From: G965202665 sp965243835
GTDB lineage: Bacteria; Actinomycetota; Acidimicrobiia; Spongiisociales; Spongiisociaceae
Length of the DNA stretch: 64,000 nucleotides
Assembly: GCA_965243835.1 (NCBI GenBank)
Contig: OZ251578.1
Coordinates: 2,480,001 to 2,544,000 of the forward strand
Reading direction: 5' to 3'
The notes below the pieces were generated by a model. The model was given only the letters and a program-made list of their open reading frames with translations, made no database searches and was not told where the DNA came from. A program made the position numbers and the translations under genes. Of the stretch, positions 32,678-41,630 are shown piece by piece (the first letter of the stretch is position 1; each line of letters starts with the position of its first letter).

Positions 32678-35227
32678 CTAGCATTTCATCCGCCGGTCGT
32701 CGGGGTCGAACAGCGGCCGGGACCCCGCCCGGGCCACCCGCACCGCGAACAACTCGTTTTGATACATTATCCGCAACTCCCGCCCCTCCTCGGCCATCTC
32801 CGCGGGCAGGTAGCCGAGCAACAGGTAGGAGTCGAGGGAGGGGGCCGCCCCGGCGCTGGTCACCCGCGACACCCGGCCTTTGCCGTCCACGATCCGCTCC
32901 CCGTCCAAGGTGAGAATCGGTTCGTTGCCTCCCATCGGGAAACGGGGAATCCCCCCCGAAACGGAACCGGAACCGGCGCCGGAAGCCGCTACCGGCAAAT
33001 GGCTTTCCATCGTCAACGTGCAGCACACCGCGGCCGGCCCCGCCTCCCGGGCCGCCAAATAGGCTTGCTTGCCGATGAAATCGGCCGACTTGACTTTGGG
33101 ACGGGCCAGCCCGGCCTCCACCGGGTCGTACTCCGACTCCAACTCCGCCCCCATCAGCCGGTAGCCCTTCTCCAAGCGTCCGGTGGTCCCGTACACCCCG
33201 GCCCCCACCGCCGTTACCCCCAGGTCCCGGCCCGCCTCCCACAGGGTCTCCCACAGCAGGGGCCCGTGCTCGCCGTCCGCGTAAATCTCCCACCCCAGAT
33301 CCCCCACGTAGGAGATGCGGAACATCACCGCCGGCGTCGACCCGATCGTAACCCGGCGCCAGGTCCCGTAGGGGAAGCCCTCGTGGGAGAGATCGTCCCC
33401 GCGCCCCGCGACTTTCTCCACCAGCCGCCGGGCGTTGGGCCCCCACACCCCGATGGTGACCAGGGCCGAAGTCATATCGGCGAAGTTCACCGACCCGTCG
33501 TCCGGAGCCCACTTGCGGAACCAGTAGGCGTCCCGGGCCCCGTCGAAGCCGCCGGTGACCACCCGGTAATGACGTTCCCCCATGCGCAGGATGGTCAAAT
33601 CCGATCGGAAGCCGCCCCCCTCGGTCAAAAGCGGGGTGTAGACGCCCGTCCCCGGGGGACGGTCCATCTGGTTGACCGCCAGCCGCTGCACGTAGTCGAC
33701 CACCCCCGGCCCGGTCAGGTCGAAGATGGCGAAGGCGCTCAGGTCCACCATCCCCGCCCCGTCCCGCAGGGCCAGATGCTCGGCGTTTTGGATGGGCGAC
33801 CACCAACGGGAATCCCACTCGTGGGGCCGCTCCGGAATGCGCTCCCGGTATTTGTCCGCCAGGTGCGCGTTGGACTCGTACCAGTGGGGGCGCTCCCAGC
33901 CGCCCGCCTCGAAATAGACCGCCCCCAGCGCGGAGGTAATCCCGTGCAGGGTGCTTTGGCGGCTGTTGCGCCGGGATTCCCACTGCTCCCGGGGGTGGAC
34001 TATCCCGTAGGTCTTGTTGAAATGCTCGGCGCACCGGGCCAGGATGTGCGGGGAGGTTTTCATATAGGGGTAGAAACGGGCGATGTCGGAGGCGTGCGGG
34101 TCCACCTCCGGATACCCGTCGGTCATCCACTCCGCCAACGCCCGCCCCGTGCCCGGCCCTTCCTTGATCCAGATGGCCGCGCACGACCACAGGTTGCGCA
34201 CCTCCGGGCATTCCCCCACCAGCGGCATGGCGTCCGGGGTGAGGGACAGCAAGCCGTTGATCCCGTATTTGATTTCGGCGTCCCCTAGGAACGGCATCAG
34301 TTCCACCGCCTGCTCCAACTGCGGATCGAAGTCGTCCATGGTCAGCGGCAACTCGGTGGGCGACAGGCGGGCCTCGGCGATGGAGGGAATGTCGTCCGGG
34401 TGATGGAAGATGGGGCGGTGGGCGTAGGAGCCGACCTCCATGGAGCCTCCGGTCTGCCGCTCGTAACAGAAAGTGTCCATATCCCGCACGATCGGGTAGC
34501 CGATCTCGCGGTTGGTGTCGGCCAAAACCTGCAACGGCCCCACGTCGATCATCTGATGCACGGCCGGGGTGAGGGGAATGGAAGCCCCGGCCATCGCCGC
34601 GATGCGGGGCGACCACACCCCGCACGCCACCACCACGTATTCGCAGGCCGTCCGCCCCCGGTCGGTGACCACCGCCGCTACCCGCCCCCCCGACGTTTCG
34701 ATGTCGAGCACTTCCGTCATCGGATGCACCGACAAGGCCCCCCGTTCCTGTGCGTACTCCCGCATCAGGGTGCCCGCCCGCAACGAATCCACCACCGACA
34801 CGCCCGGCGTGTACCAGCCGCCGACGATCACCGACGGGTCCAGGAAGGGAACCAGCTCCGCCGCCTCCGCCGGGCTCACCAACCAGCTGTCGATCCCCCA
34901 AGCTTTGGCGGAGGTCATTCGCCGGTTCAACTCGTGCATGCGGGCCGCGGTGCGGGCCACTTCCAGCCCGCCCGAGGTGACGCTCACCCCCATCTCCTCG
35001 TACTGGCGCTGGCTGTCCAGGGTGAGATGGGCCATTTCCTTGTTGTGATCCACCGGGTAGATGAAGTTGGAGGCGTGACCGGTGGATCCGCCCGGGTTGG
35101 GCAACGGACCCTTGTCTACCTGCACGATGTCGCGCCACCCCAGGGCGGCCAAGTGCTTCACCGCCGAGTTGCCGACGATCCCGGCCCCTATCACCACCAC
35201 TTGGGCGCTGGTTGGGAGGTCGCTCAC
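32678..35227 (-). CDS. FAD-dependent dimethylglycine/sarcosine dehydrogenase-like protein with GcvT domain
   Basis: The 849-residue protein has an N-terminal DAO-type FAD domain (VVVIGAGIVGNSAVKHLAAL at residues 10-29, GGSTGHASNF at the flavin attachment region), a linker domain around 380-440, and a C-terminal aminomethyltransferase (GcvT) fold with SYVGDLGWEIYADGEHG and RLEKGYRLMGAELESEYDPV (split at 20). Enzymes of this type oxidatively demethylate dimethylglycine or sarcosine and pass the one-carbon unit to tetrahydrofolate. Start is GTG with GGAAGGAG in front. Substrate within the family is not settled by sequence. Confidence 0.9.
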   Translation of the reverse strand: MSDLPTSAQVVVIGAGIVGNSAVKHLAALGWRDIVQVDKGPLPNPGGSTGHASNFIYPVDHNKEMAHLTLDSQRQYEEMGVSVTSGGLEVARTAARMHELNRRMTSAKAWGIDSWLVSPAEAAELVPFLDPSVIVGGWYTPGVSVVDSLRAGTLMREYAQERGALSVHPMTEVLDIETSGGRVAAVVTDRGRTACEYVVVACGVWSPRIAAMAGASIPLTPAVHQMIDVGPLQVLADTNREIGYPIVRDMDTFCYERQTGGSMEVGSYAHRPIFHHPDDIPSIAEARLSPTELPLTMDDFDPQLEQAVELMPFLGDAEIKYGINGLLSLTPDAMPLVGECPEVRNLWSCAAIWIKEGPGTGRALAEWMTDGYPEVDPHASDIARFYPYMKTSPHILARCAEHFNKTYGIVHPREQWESRRNSRQSTLHGITSALGAVYFEAGGWERPHWYESNAHLADKYRERIPERPHEWDSRWWSPIQNAEHLALRDGAGMVDLSAFAIFDLTGPGVVDYVQRLAVNQMDRPPGTGVYTPLLTEGGGFRSDLTILRMGERHYRVVTGGFDGARDAYWFRKWAPDDGSVNFADMTSALVTIGVWGPNARRLVEKVAGRGDDLSHEGFPYGTWRRVTIGSTPAVMFRISYVGDLGWEIYADGEHGPLLWETLWEAGRDLGVTAVGAGVYGTTGRLEKGYRLMGAELESEYDPVEAGLARPKVKSADFIGKQAYLAAREAGPAAVCCTLTMESHLPVAASGAGSGSVSGGIPRFPMGGNEPILTLDGERIVDGKGRVSRVTSAGAAPSLDSYLLLGYLPAEMAEEGRELRIMYQNELFAVRVARAGSRPLFDPDDRRMKC

Positions 35228-35278
35228 TGCCGCTCCTTCCTGCCTGCGGACCTGCGGTTATGTTACCCGGTGAAATCT

Positions 35279-35307
35279 TTGGCATACCCGCCGCGGCCTG
35301 CTAGTCT
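35279..35307 (+). promoter_or_regulatory. possible promoter of the corrinoid methyltransferase operon
   Basis: TTGGCA at 35279-35284 and TAGTCT at 35302-35307 are 17 bp apart and point to the corrinoid-protein gene. The start would fall inside the palindromes immediately downstream. Confidence 0.35.
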
Positions 35308-35316
35308 AATACCACG

Positions 35317-35343
35317 ATGCGGTACAGTTCCGCATTGTGGAAC
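35317..35343. promoter_or_regulatory. two overlapping palindromes, operator candidate
   Basis: ATGCGG and CCGCAT form arms at 35317-35335, and GTTCC and GGAAC form a near-perfect 17-bp palindrome at 35327-35343. The second resembles operators of IclR-type regulators by eye. It lies between the divergent dehydrogenase and corrinoid-protein genes, where a regulator could control both directions. Confidence 0.5.
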
Positions 35344-35395
35344 ACCAACCGGGCGGCCGGCCGGAAACGGACGGCCGGGGACGCAACGGCATGGA

Positions 35396-36097
35396 ATGAC
35401 CGAACAGGAACTGGATCTTCGCACCCTCGGCGACGAGGACTTGGTAGCCCAGATGCACGACGACTTGTACGACGGGCTGGCCGAGGAAATCGACGAAGGG
35501 GTGCGCATTCTCCTAGAGCGGGGATGGGACGCCTCCCGGGTCCTCAACGACGCCTTGGTGGAGGGGATGCGCATCGTGGGGATCGACTTCCGAGACGGGA
35601 TCCTGTTCGTGCCGGAGGTGCTCTTGGCCGCCAACGCCATGAAAGCGGGGATGGCCCTGTTGCGGCCCCTGCTGGCGGAAACCGGGGCGGAAACCATCGG
35701 CAAAGTGGTGATCGGCACCGTCAAGGGCGACATCCACGACATCGGCAAAAACCTGGTGGGGATGATGCTGGAAGGGGCCGGGTTCGAAGTGATCGACCTG
35801 GGAATCAACACCGACGTGGAGGAGTTTCTGGAAGCCCTGGCCGCCCATCAGCCGGACATTCTGGGAATGTCGGCCCTGCTCACCACCACCATGCCCTATA
35901 TGAAAGTGGTGATCGACACGCTGGTGGAGCAGGACAAGCGCAACGACCACATCGTCATGGTGGGAGGGGCCCCGCTCAACGAGGAGTTCGGTCGGGCCAT
36001 CGGGGCCGACGCCTACTGCCGGGATGCGGCGGTGGCCGCGGAAACCGCCAAAGACCTGGTGGAAAAACGGCGCATCCTGGCCAGCGAGCATGTCTAG
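35396..36097 (+). CDS. corrinoid protein of a B12-dependent methyltransferase
   Basis: The 233-residue protein has an N-terminal helical cap (LYDGLAEEIDEGVRILLERG) and a B12-binding Rossmann domain with the lower-ligand motif GDIHDIGKNLV, a later SALLTTTMPYMK and VMVGGAPL. It carries the methyl group as methylcobalamin between the MttB-type and tetrahydrofolate-type methyltransferases. The ATG is chosen where the protein matches the family length; an ATG 5 nt earlier is in another frame. It starts the operon running to 42485. Confidence 0.92.
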   Translation: MTEQELDLRTLGDEDLVAQMHDDLYDGLAEEIDEGVRILLERGWDASRVLNDALVEGMRIVGIDFRDGILFVPEVLLAANAMKAGMALLRPLLAETGAETIGKVVIGTVKGDIHDIGKNLVGMMLEGAGFEVIDLGINTDVEEFLEALAAHQPDILGMSALLTTTMPYMKVVIDTLVEQDKRNDHIVMVGGAPLNEEFGRAIGADAYCRDAAVAAETAKDLVEKRRILASEHV

Positions 36098-36109
36098 GCA
36101 TGTCCGGGC

Positions 36110-36745
36110 ATGCCTAGGACCGCCGCCCCCCCGTCCGGGCCGGAGCCGACGCTGGTGATCGCCTGCGGGGCCCTGGCCGGGGAAATCAGGCGGGCGGCCC
36201 GCCTCAACCACTGGCGGCACCTCGCCTTGGAGTGCCTGCCCGCCCGCCTGCATAACACCCCGGACCGGATCGTCCCGGCCGTGAAGCGGTTGCTGGAGGA
36301 AAAATCGGGAGAATACCGCCGGACGCTGATCGGGTACGCCGACTGCGGCACCGGCGGCCTCTTGGACGCCCTGCTGGAAAACTGGCCCGACGTGCGCCGG
36401 TTGCCCGGCGCCCACTGTTACGAGTTCTACGCCACCTCCCCCCTGTTCTCCGAACTGCATCAGGCCGAGCCGGGAACCTTCTACCTGACCGACTTCCTAG
36501 CCGCCCACTTCGACCGGCTGGTGTGGGAGTTCCTGGGGCTGGACCGCCACCCGCAACTGCGGGACGACTACTTCCGGGCCTACCGCCGCCTCGTTTACCT
36601 TTCCCAGTCGGAAAACCCGGACCTGATGACCGCCGCCCGCCGGGCCGCCGCCCGCCTGCAACTGGATTTCCAGCATATTCACACCGGGATGGGCGAGCTG
36701 GCCTCCGCCCTGCGCGACCTCGCCCAACCGGCCCGGGCCGGGTAG
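36110..36745 (+). CDS. DUF1638 protein
   Basis: This 211-residue soluble protein shows the DUF1638 pattern: VIACGALAGEIR at the start, ALECLPARLHNTPDRI, GYADCGTGGLLD and PGAHCYEFYA. Conserved Cys and His suggest metal or corrinoid contact. Genes of this family are regularly found with corrinoid methyltransferases, but the biochemical role is not known to me. It is 12 bp after the corrinoid gene and overlaps the next start. Confidence 0.8.
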   Translation: MPRTAAPPSGPEPTLVIACGALAGEIRRAARLNHWRHLALECLPARLHNTPDRIVPAVKRLLEEKSGEYRRTLIGYADCGTGGLLDALLENWPDVRRLPGAHCYEFYATSPLFSELHQAEPGTFYLTDFLAAHFDRLVWEFLGLDRHPQLRDDYFRAYRRLVYLSQSENPDLMTAARRAAARLQLDFQHIHTGMGELASALRDLAQPARAG

Positions 36746-37152
36746 TGACGGCCCGCACCCGCCCCGGCCGCAACCGGCGGGCCGCAGACGAGTTGGTGGT
36801 CATCTTCTGGCGGGACATCCCGGCCCAGGTCACCGTCCGCTACCGGGGCAAAACCGCCGCCCTGGAACTCCCCGTCCGGTTCCGCACCGCCATCGACCGG
36901 GCGGCGATGAACGCGGGCAAAAAAACCTACGACGAGTACATCGGCGAATGGCGCCGGGAAACGTCTCCCATCGCAGCCCCCGGCCCCCCGGCGGCGGGCG
37001 CCGAGGGGGAAGACCCGGCGGAGGCGGCCCGGGCCCTGGCCGGAACGGAATCGGAACGGCTGCAGGCCGACTACCCCGGTCCGCGGGTGGTGCGCCTGGT
37101 GCGCAACGGCGGCTTCGAACCGGACGGCGACGCCCGCGGGACGGATCAATGA
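36745..37152 (+). CDS. small 'virulence factor'-family protein in the C1 operon
   Basis: The 135-residue protein starts with a GTG at the stop of the DUF1638 gene (TAGTG). The core ELVVIFWRDIPAQVTVRYRG and RTAIDRAAMNAGKKTYDEYI match the small domain annotated as virulence factor in databases. Despite the name, it is a usual companion of DUF1638 and corrinoid genes in aerobic bacteria and probably assists this pathway. It ends in an ATGA overlap with the next methyltransferase. Confidence 0.75.
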   Translation: MTARTRPGRNRRAADELVVIFWRDIPAQVTVRYRGKTAALELPVRFRTAIDRAAMNAGKKTYDEYIGEWRRETSPIAAPGPPAAGAEGEDPAEAARALAGTESERLQADYPGPRVVRLVRNGGFEPDGDARGTDQ

Positions 37153-38063
37153 CCGACACGGTAGTTTCCTCCGCCTCCCGGGAAGTGGTGATCGGCCCCC
37201 GCCGTCCGTTTACCATCATCGGCGAGCGCATCAACCCCACCGGCCGCAAAGCCCTGGCGGCGGAGATGAAAGAGGGCGACTATTCGCGGGTGGAGGCGGA
37301 CGCCGCAGCGCAAGTAGCGGCCGGGGCCCGCATGCTGGACGTCAACGCCGGCATCCCCCTGGCGGACGAACCCCGCATCCTGGCCGAAGCCGTGCAACTG
37401 GTGCAGAAGCTGGTGGACGTTCCGCTGTCCATCGACTCTTCCATAGTGGAGGCCCTGGAAGCCGGGCTGGCCGTCTACCAGGGCAAGGCCCTGCTCAATT
37501 CGGTCACCGGAGAGGAGGATCGTCTGGAGACGGTGCTGCCGCTGGCGGCCAAGTACGGGGCGGCGGTGGTGGCCATCTCCAACGATGAAACCGGCATCTC
37601 CGAAGACCCCGACGTCCGGTTTGCGGTGGCGGCCAAAATCGTGCGCCGGGCGGCGGATCACGGCATTCCCAAAGAGGATGTGGTGGTGGACCCGCTGGTT
37701 ATGCCCATCGGGGCGTTGCGCTACGCGGGACGGCAGGTGTTCCACATCCTGCGCCGGTTGCGGGACGAGTTGGGCGTCAACTCCACCTGCGGGGCCTCCA
37801 ACATCAGCTTCGGCTTGCCCAACCGGGCCGGGATCAACAGCGCCTTCATTTCCATGGCCGCCGCCAACGGCCTCACTTCGGCCATCGCCAACCCGTTGGA
37901 ACCCGAGATCGCGACGGCCGTGAAAGCGACGGACGTGATGTGCGGCAACGACCCGGACTGCGCCGTCTGGATCAGGGCCCATCGCACCCCGGGGGCCGCC
38001 GGGGAAGGGGCCCGGCGGCGGAGCGGACGGCGCCGGCCCCCGCCGGGCTCCGCGGAGCGATGA
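37149..38063 (+). CDS. methyltetrahydrofolate:corrinoid methyltransferase (pterin-binding)
   Basis: The 304-residue TIM-barrel protein has the pterin-binding features GERINPTGRK at the start, LDVNAGIPLADE, PLSIDSS, NSVTGEEDR and NSTCGASNISFGLPNR. Family members move methyl between tetrahydrofolate and a corrinoid protein, in either direction. The last 30 residues are Arg-, Gly- and Pro-rich and look non-conserved. It is fully coupled to its neighbours by overlaps at both ends. Confidence 0.9.
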   Translation: MTDTVVSSASREVVIGPRRPFTIIGERINPTGRKALAAEMKEGDYSRVEADAAAQVAAGARMLDVNAGIPLADEPRILAEAVQLVQKLVDVPLSIDSSIVEALEAGLAVYQGKALLNSVTGEEDRLETVLPLAAKYGAAVVAISNDETGISEDPDVRFAVAAKIVRRAADHGIPKEDVVVDPLVMPIGALRYAGRQVFHILRRLRDELGVNSTCGASNISFGLPNRAGINSAFISMAAANGLTSAIANPLEPEIATAVKATDVMCGNDPDCAVWIRAHRTPGAAGEGARRRSGRRRPPPGSAER

Positions 38064-40075
38064 TGAGCGAGGCCGCCCTGTCCGTGACTTTCACCCCCTC
38101 CGGCCGGCGGGGGACGGTTCCGGCGGGGAGCACGGTGCTGGAAGCGGGACGGATGCTGGGGGTGGACATTGATTCGGTGTGCGGGGGACGGGGACTGTGC
38201 GGCCGGTGCCAGATCGCCATCGGCTCCCAGCCGGGGACGCCCGCCGACCCGGACCGCCTGTCCCCGCCCGGACCGCTGGAAACTTCCTACCGGGGCCGCC
38301 GCCCCCTGCGGGACGGACATCGCCTGTCCTGCGCCGCCCTCCTGCTGACGGATGCTGTAATCGACGTCCCCCCGCACAGCCAGGTGCGGCGGCAGGTGGT
38401 GCGCAAACGTCCCGAGGTGGCCAACTTCACCATCGACCCGGTGGTGCGCCTCCACTACGCGGAGGTGGAAGAGCCCACCCTGCGCCGCGCCTCCTCCGAC
38501 GCCACCCGCCTCCGGGAGGCCTTGGAAGCCCAATGGGGCCTGGAGGGACTGACCGTCGACCCCCGGATTTTGGACTCCATGCAGGAAACTTTGCGGGCGG
38601 GAAAATGGGCGGTCACCGCCGCCGTTTACCGCCGCCGGGAAATCGTCGGGGTGTGGCCGGGCTTGCGCGTCCGGGCCTTGGGGGCGGCCTTCGACGTGGG
38701 CTCCACCACCGTGGCCGGGCATCTGTGCGACCTGTCCACCGGGGAAATACTGTCCTCGGAGGGAATAATGAACCCGCAGATCCGGTTCGGCGAAGACCTG
38801 ATGAGCCGCATCTCTTTCGTGATGATGAACGAGGACGGGGCGGACCGGTTGACGGAGGCCGTCGTCGACGCCCTCAACGGGTTGCTCGGGGACCTGACCG
38901 CGGCCGCCGGAGCGGAGCCCGCCGACGTTCTGGAAATCGCCCTGGTCGGCAACCCGATAATGCATCACCTGGTGCTGGGGATCGACCCCCGGCGCCTGGG
39001 AACGGCCCCTTTCGCCCTGGCCACCGACCGGGCGGTGCGCATCCGGGCGGAGCGGGCGGGGATCGTCGCCCATCCCGGGGCCCGCCTGTACGTGTTGCCG
39101 TGCGTGGCCGGGCATGTGGGGGCGGACGCGGCCGGGGCCATGCTGTCGGAAGCCCCCCACCGCAGCCGGGGAACGCAACTGCTGGTGGACGTGGGCACCA
39201 ACGCCGAAATCGTGCTGGGCGACCGGGAGCGGTTGCTGGCCGCCTCCAGCCCCACCGGCCCCGCCTTCGAAGGAGCGGAAATCAGTAGCGGGCAACGGGC
39301 TTCCCCGGGGGCCATCGAACGGGTGCGGGTGGACCGCGCCACCCTGGAACCCCGTTTCAAGGTGATCGACGTGGAGCCGTGGTCGGACGAAGACGGGTTC
39401 GACGCGGCCGTGCAGGACTCGGGGGTGACGGGAATTTGCGGGTCGGGGATCATAGAAGCGGTGGCCGAGTTGGCCTTGGCGGGGGTGGTGTCCGCCGACG
39501 GGCGCATGTTGCGGCGGGAAACCCCCCGCCTGCGGTGGGAGGGGCGCATCCCCTGCTATATTCTCTACGACGGGCCGACCCGGATCGCGGTCACCCAGAC
39601 CGATGTGCGCGCCGTCCAGCTGGCCAAAGCCGCCCTGTATGCGGGCATCCGATTGTTGATGGACCGCTTAGGCGTGGAAAACGTGGACGAAGTCCGGTTG
39701 GCGGGGGCGTTCGGCTCCCACATCGACCCGCTCTACGCCATGGCCCTGGGAATGATCCCCGACTGCGACCCGGCCCGGGTGCGGGCGGCGGGCAACGCCG
39801 CCGGGGCCGGGGCGATTATGGCCCTGCTGAGCGGGACCGCCCGCCGGGAAGTGGAGGAGTTGGTGCAAAAAGTGGAAAAAGTGGAAACGGCCACCGAGCC
39901 GCGCTTCCAGGAACATTTCGTGCAGGCCATGGCCATCCCCCACGCCGCCGCCCCCTACCCGCACCTGTCCCGGGCGCTGGATTTGGGGGGCATCCCCGCC
40001 GCGGCAGCGGACCGCCCGGAGCGGCGCCGTTCCCGACGCCCGGCCCGGGCGGGCGTCGGCGGGAGCGGACGATGA
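38060..40075 (+). CDS. corrinoid reductive activator: 2Fe-2S ferredoxin plus ASKHA/DUF4445 domain
   Basis: The 671-residue protein has an N-terminal plant-type ferredoxin with cysteines in CGGRGLCGRC and a fourth in LSCAA, then an ASKHA-fold region with AAFDVGSTTVAGHLCDL, ALVGNPIMHHL, LLVDVGTNAEIVLG and GICGSGIIEAV. It matches RACo/RamA-like activators that use ATP to reduce inactive cob(II)alamin to cob(I)alamin. The start is one of two adjacent ATGs overlapping the previous stop. Its presence supports a working corrinoid methyl-transfer cycle under conditions where cobalt becomes oxidised. Confidence 0.92.
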   Translation: MMSEAALSVTFTPSGRRGTVPAGSTVLEAGRMLGVDIDSVCGGRGLCGRCQIAIGSQPGTPADPDRLSPPGPLETSYRGRRPLRDGHRLSCAALLLTDAVIDVPPHSQVRRQVVRKRPEVANFTIDPVVRLHYAEVEEPTLRRASSDATRLREALEAQWGLEGLTVDPRILDSMQETLRAGKWAVTAAVYRRREIVGVWPGLRVRALGAAFDVGSTTVAGHLCDLSTGEILSSEGIMNPQIRFGEDLMSRISFVMMNEDGADRLTEAVVDALNGLLGDLTAAAGAEPADVLEIALVGNPIMHHLVLGIDPRRLGTAPFALATDRAVRIRAERAGIVAHPGARLYVLPCVAGHVGADAAGAMLSEAPHRSRGTQLLVDVGTNAEIVLGDRERLLAASSPTGPAFEGAEISSGQRASPGAIERVRVDRATLEPRFKVIDVEPWSDEDGFDAAVQDSGVTGICGSGIIEAVAELALAGVVSADGRMLRRETPRLRWEGRIPCYILYDGPTRIAVTQTDVRAVQLAKAALYAGIRLLMDRLGVENVDEVRLAGAFGSHIDPLYAMALGMIPDCDPARVRAAGNAAGAGAIMALLSGTARREVEELVQKVEKVETATEPRFQEHFVQAMAIPHAAAPYPHLSRALDLGGIPAAAADRPERRRSRRPARAGVGGSGR

Positions 40076-41613
40076 GCCCCGGCCGTCGGGGGGGGCGGTC
40101 CGGGGGACGGGCCGCCCGGCACGCCGCCCGCGCCGCCAAGGTCATCCGCCAAGATCCTTTCCTGACGCGGGCCCTCCGTCCCTGGGAGGTGCTGTCCGAG
40201 GAGGGGGCGGAGTTGATCGAACGCAACGCCGACACCCTGCTGTGGGAAGTAGGGGTGGAAATAATGGATTTCCCGGAGGCCCTGCCCGTATTCGCCGCCG
40301 GCGGGGCGGAAGTGGACGGGACCCGGGTGCGTTTCCCGCGGGGAATGTGCCGGGAGATCATCACCCGCTCCGCGCCTTCTTCTTTTACGCAACACGCCCG
40401 CAACCCGCAACGCACGGTCACCATCGGCGACCCGCACAGCGTGTTCGTCCCCGCCTACGGTCCGCCGTTCGTGCGGGACCTGGACGAGGGCCGCCGCTAC
40501 GCGGCTCTGCGGGACTTCGTCAACTTCGCCAAACTGACCCATATGAGCCCCTCCCTCCATCATGGGGGCGGCACCTTGTGCGAACCGGTGGATCTGCCGG
40601 TCAACAAACGCCACTTCGACATGCTGTACTCCCACATCCGCTACCACGACAAGCCTTTTATGGCGTCGGTCACCGCCCCGGAACGGGCCCGGGATTCGGT
40701 GGATATGGCCAAAATCGTGTTCGGGGAGGACTTCGTGGCCGACAACACGGTGCTGGTCGGCCTGTGCAACGCCAACTCGCCCATGGTGTGGGACCGGGCC
40801 ATGCTCGGCTCGGCCCGGGTGTTGGCCGAAAACAACCAGTGTTCCCTGATCACCCCTTTTATCATCGCCGGGGCGATGTCGCCGGTGACGGTGGCCGCCA
40901 CCGCCACCCAAACCCTGGCCGAAGCCCTGGCGGGAATGACTTTCACCCAGCTGGTGCGCCCCGGGGCCCCGGTCATTTTCGGATCGTTCGCTTCTTCCAT
41001 GTCCATGTCCACCGGCGCCCCCACCTTCGGCACCTCCGAAGCGGCCCTGATGCTCCTGACGGTCGGCCAACTGGCCCGGCGCTTGGGGGTTCCCTTCCGG
41101 GCGGGCGGGAACAAAACCGCTTCCAAAATCCCCGACGCGCAAGCCGCCTACGAAAGCATGATGACCTTTTTGCCCGCGGTGACGGCCGGGGTCAACTTCG
41201 TGTTGCACACCGCCGGCTGGCTGGAAGGGGGTCTGACGATGGGATACGAGAAGTTCATCCTGGACGCCGACCAGGCGGGGATGATGGCCAAACTGACCGG
41301 CGGGGTGGACCTCTCCGAAAACGGGCAGGCCCTGACCCCCCTGCTGGAGAACGGACCGGGCAAACACCATCTGGGCACCGACCACACCATGGCCAACTTC
41401 GCCGCCGCCTTCTGGACGTCCGACTTGGCGGATGCGAGCAGTTTCGAGCAGTGGGAGTCGGAAGGGTCGCGGGATTCCATCGCCCGGGCCAACGAGGAGT
41501 GGAAACGGAAACTGGCCGAATACGAACCGCCGCCCCTGGACGAGGCGATGCACGAGGAGCTGACCGCCTGGATCGCGGCCCGCAAAGCCTCCTTCCCCGA
41601 CTCCGACGTTTAA
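40072..41613 (+). CDS. MttB-superfamily trimethylamine/glycine-betaine-type methyltransferase (non-pyrrolysine)
   Basis: The 513-residue protein matches the MttB superfamily (LSEEGAELIERNADTLLWEVG, LHHGGGTLCEPVDLP, GSFASSMSMSTGAPTFGTSE). The frame is continuous with no in-frame TAG, so it is of the non-pyrrolysine kind, members of which demethylate quaternary amines such as glycine betaine. Given the dimethylglycine-dehydrogenase-like gene nearby, glycine betaine is an attractive substrate but carnitine, choline-type or other betaines are possible. The ATGA overlap links it to the activator gene. Confidence 0.9.
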   Translation: MSPGRRGGRSGGRAARHAARAAKVIRQDPFLTRALRPWEVLSEEGAELIERNADTLLWEVGVEIMDFPEALPVFAAGGAEVDGTRVRFPRGMCREIITRSAPSSFTQHARNPQRTVTIGDPHSVFVPAYGPPFVRDLDEGRRYAALRDFVNFAKLTHMSPSLHHGGGTLCEPVDLPVNKRHFDMLYSHIRYHDKPFMASVTAPERARDSVDMAKIVFGEDFVADNTVLVGLCNANSPMVWDRAMLGSARVLAENNQCSLITPFIIAGAMSPVTVAATATQTLAEALAGMTFTQLVRPGAPVIFGSFASSMSMSTGAPTFGTSEAALMLLTVGQLARRLGVPFRAGGNKTASKIPDAQAAYESMMTFLPAVTAGVNFVLHTAGWLEGGLTMGYEKFILDADQAGMMAKLTGGVDLSENGQALTPLLENGPGKHHLGTDHTMANFAAAFWTSDLADASSFEQWESEGSRDSIARANEEWKRKLAEYEPPPLDEAMHEELTAWIAARKASFPDSDV

Positions 41614-41630
41614 GCGACGGAGGGACGGCG

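Noticed and set aside
40072..41613. Pyrrolysine-type MttB
   Set aside because: The gene reads through without an in-frame TAG, and no pyl genes are present, so it belongs to the non-pyrrolysine branch.
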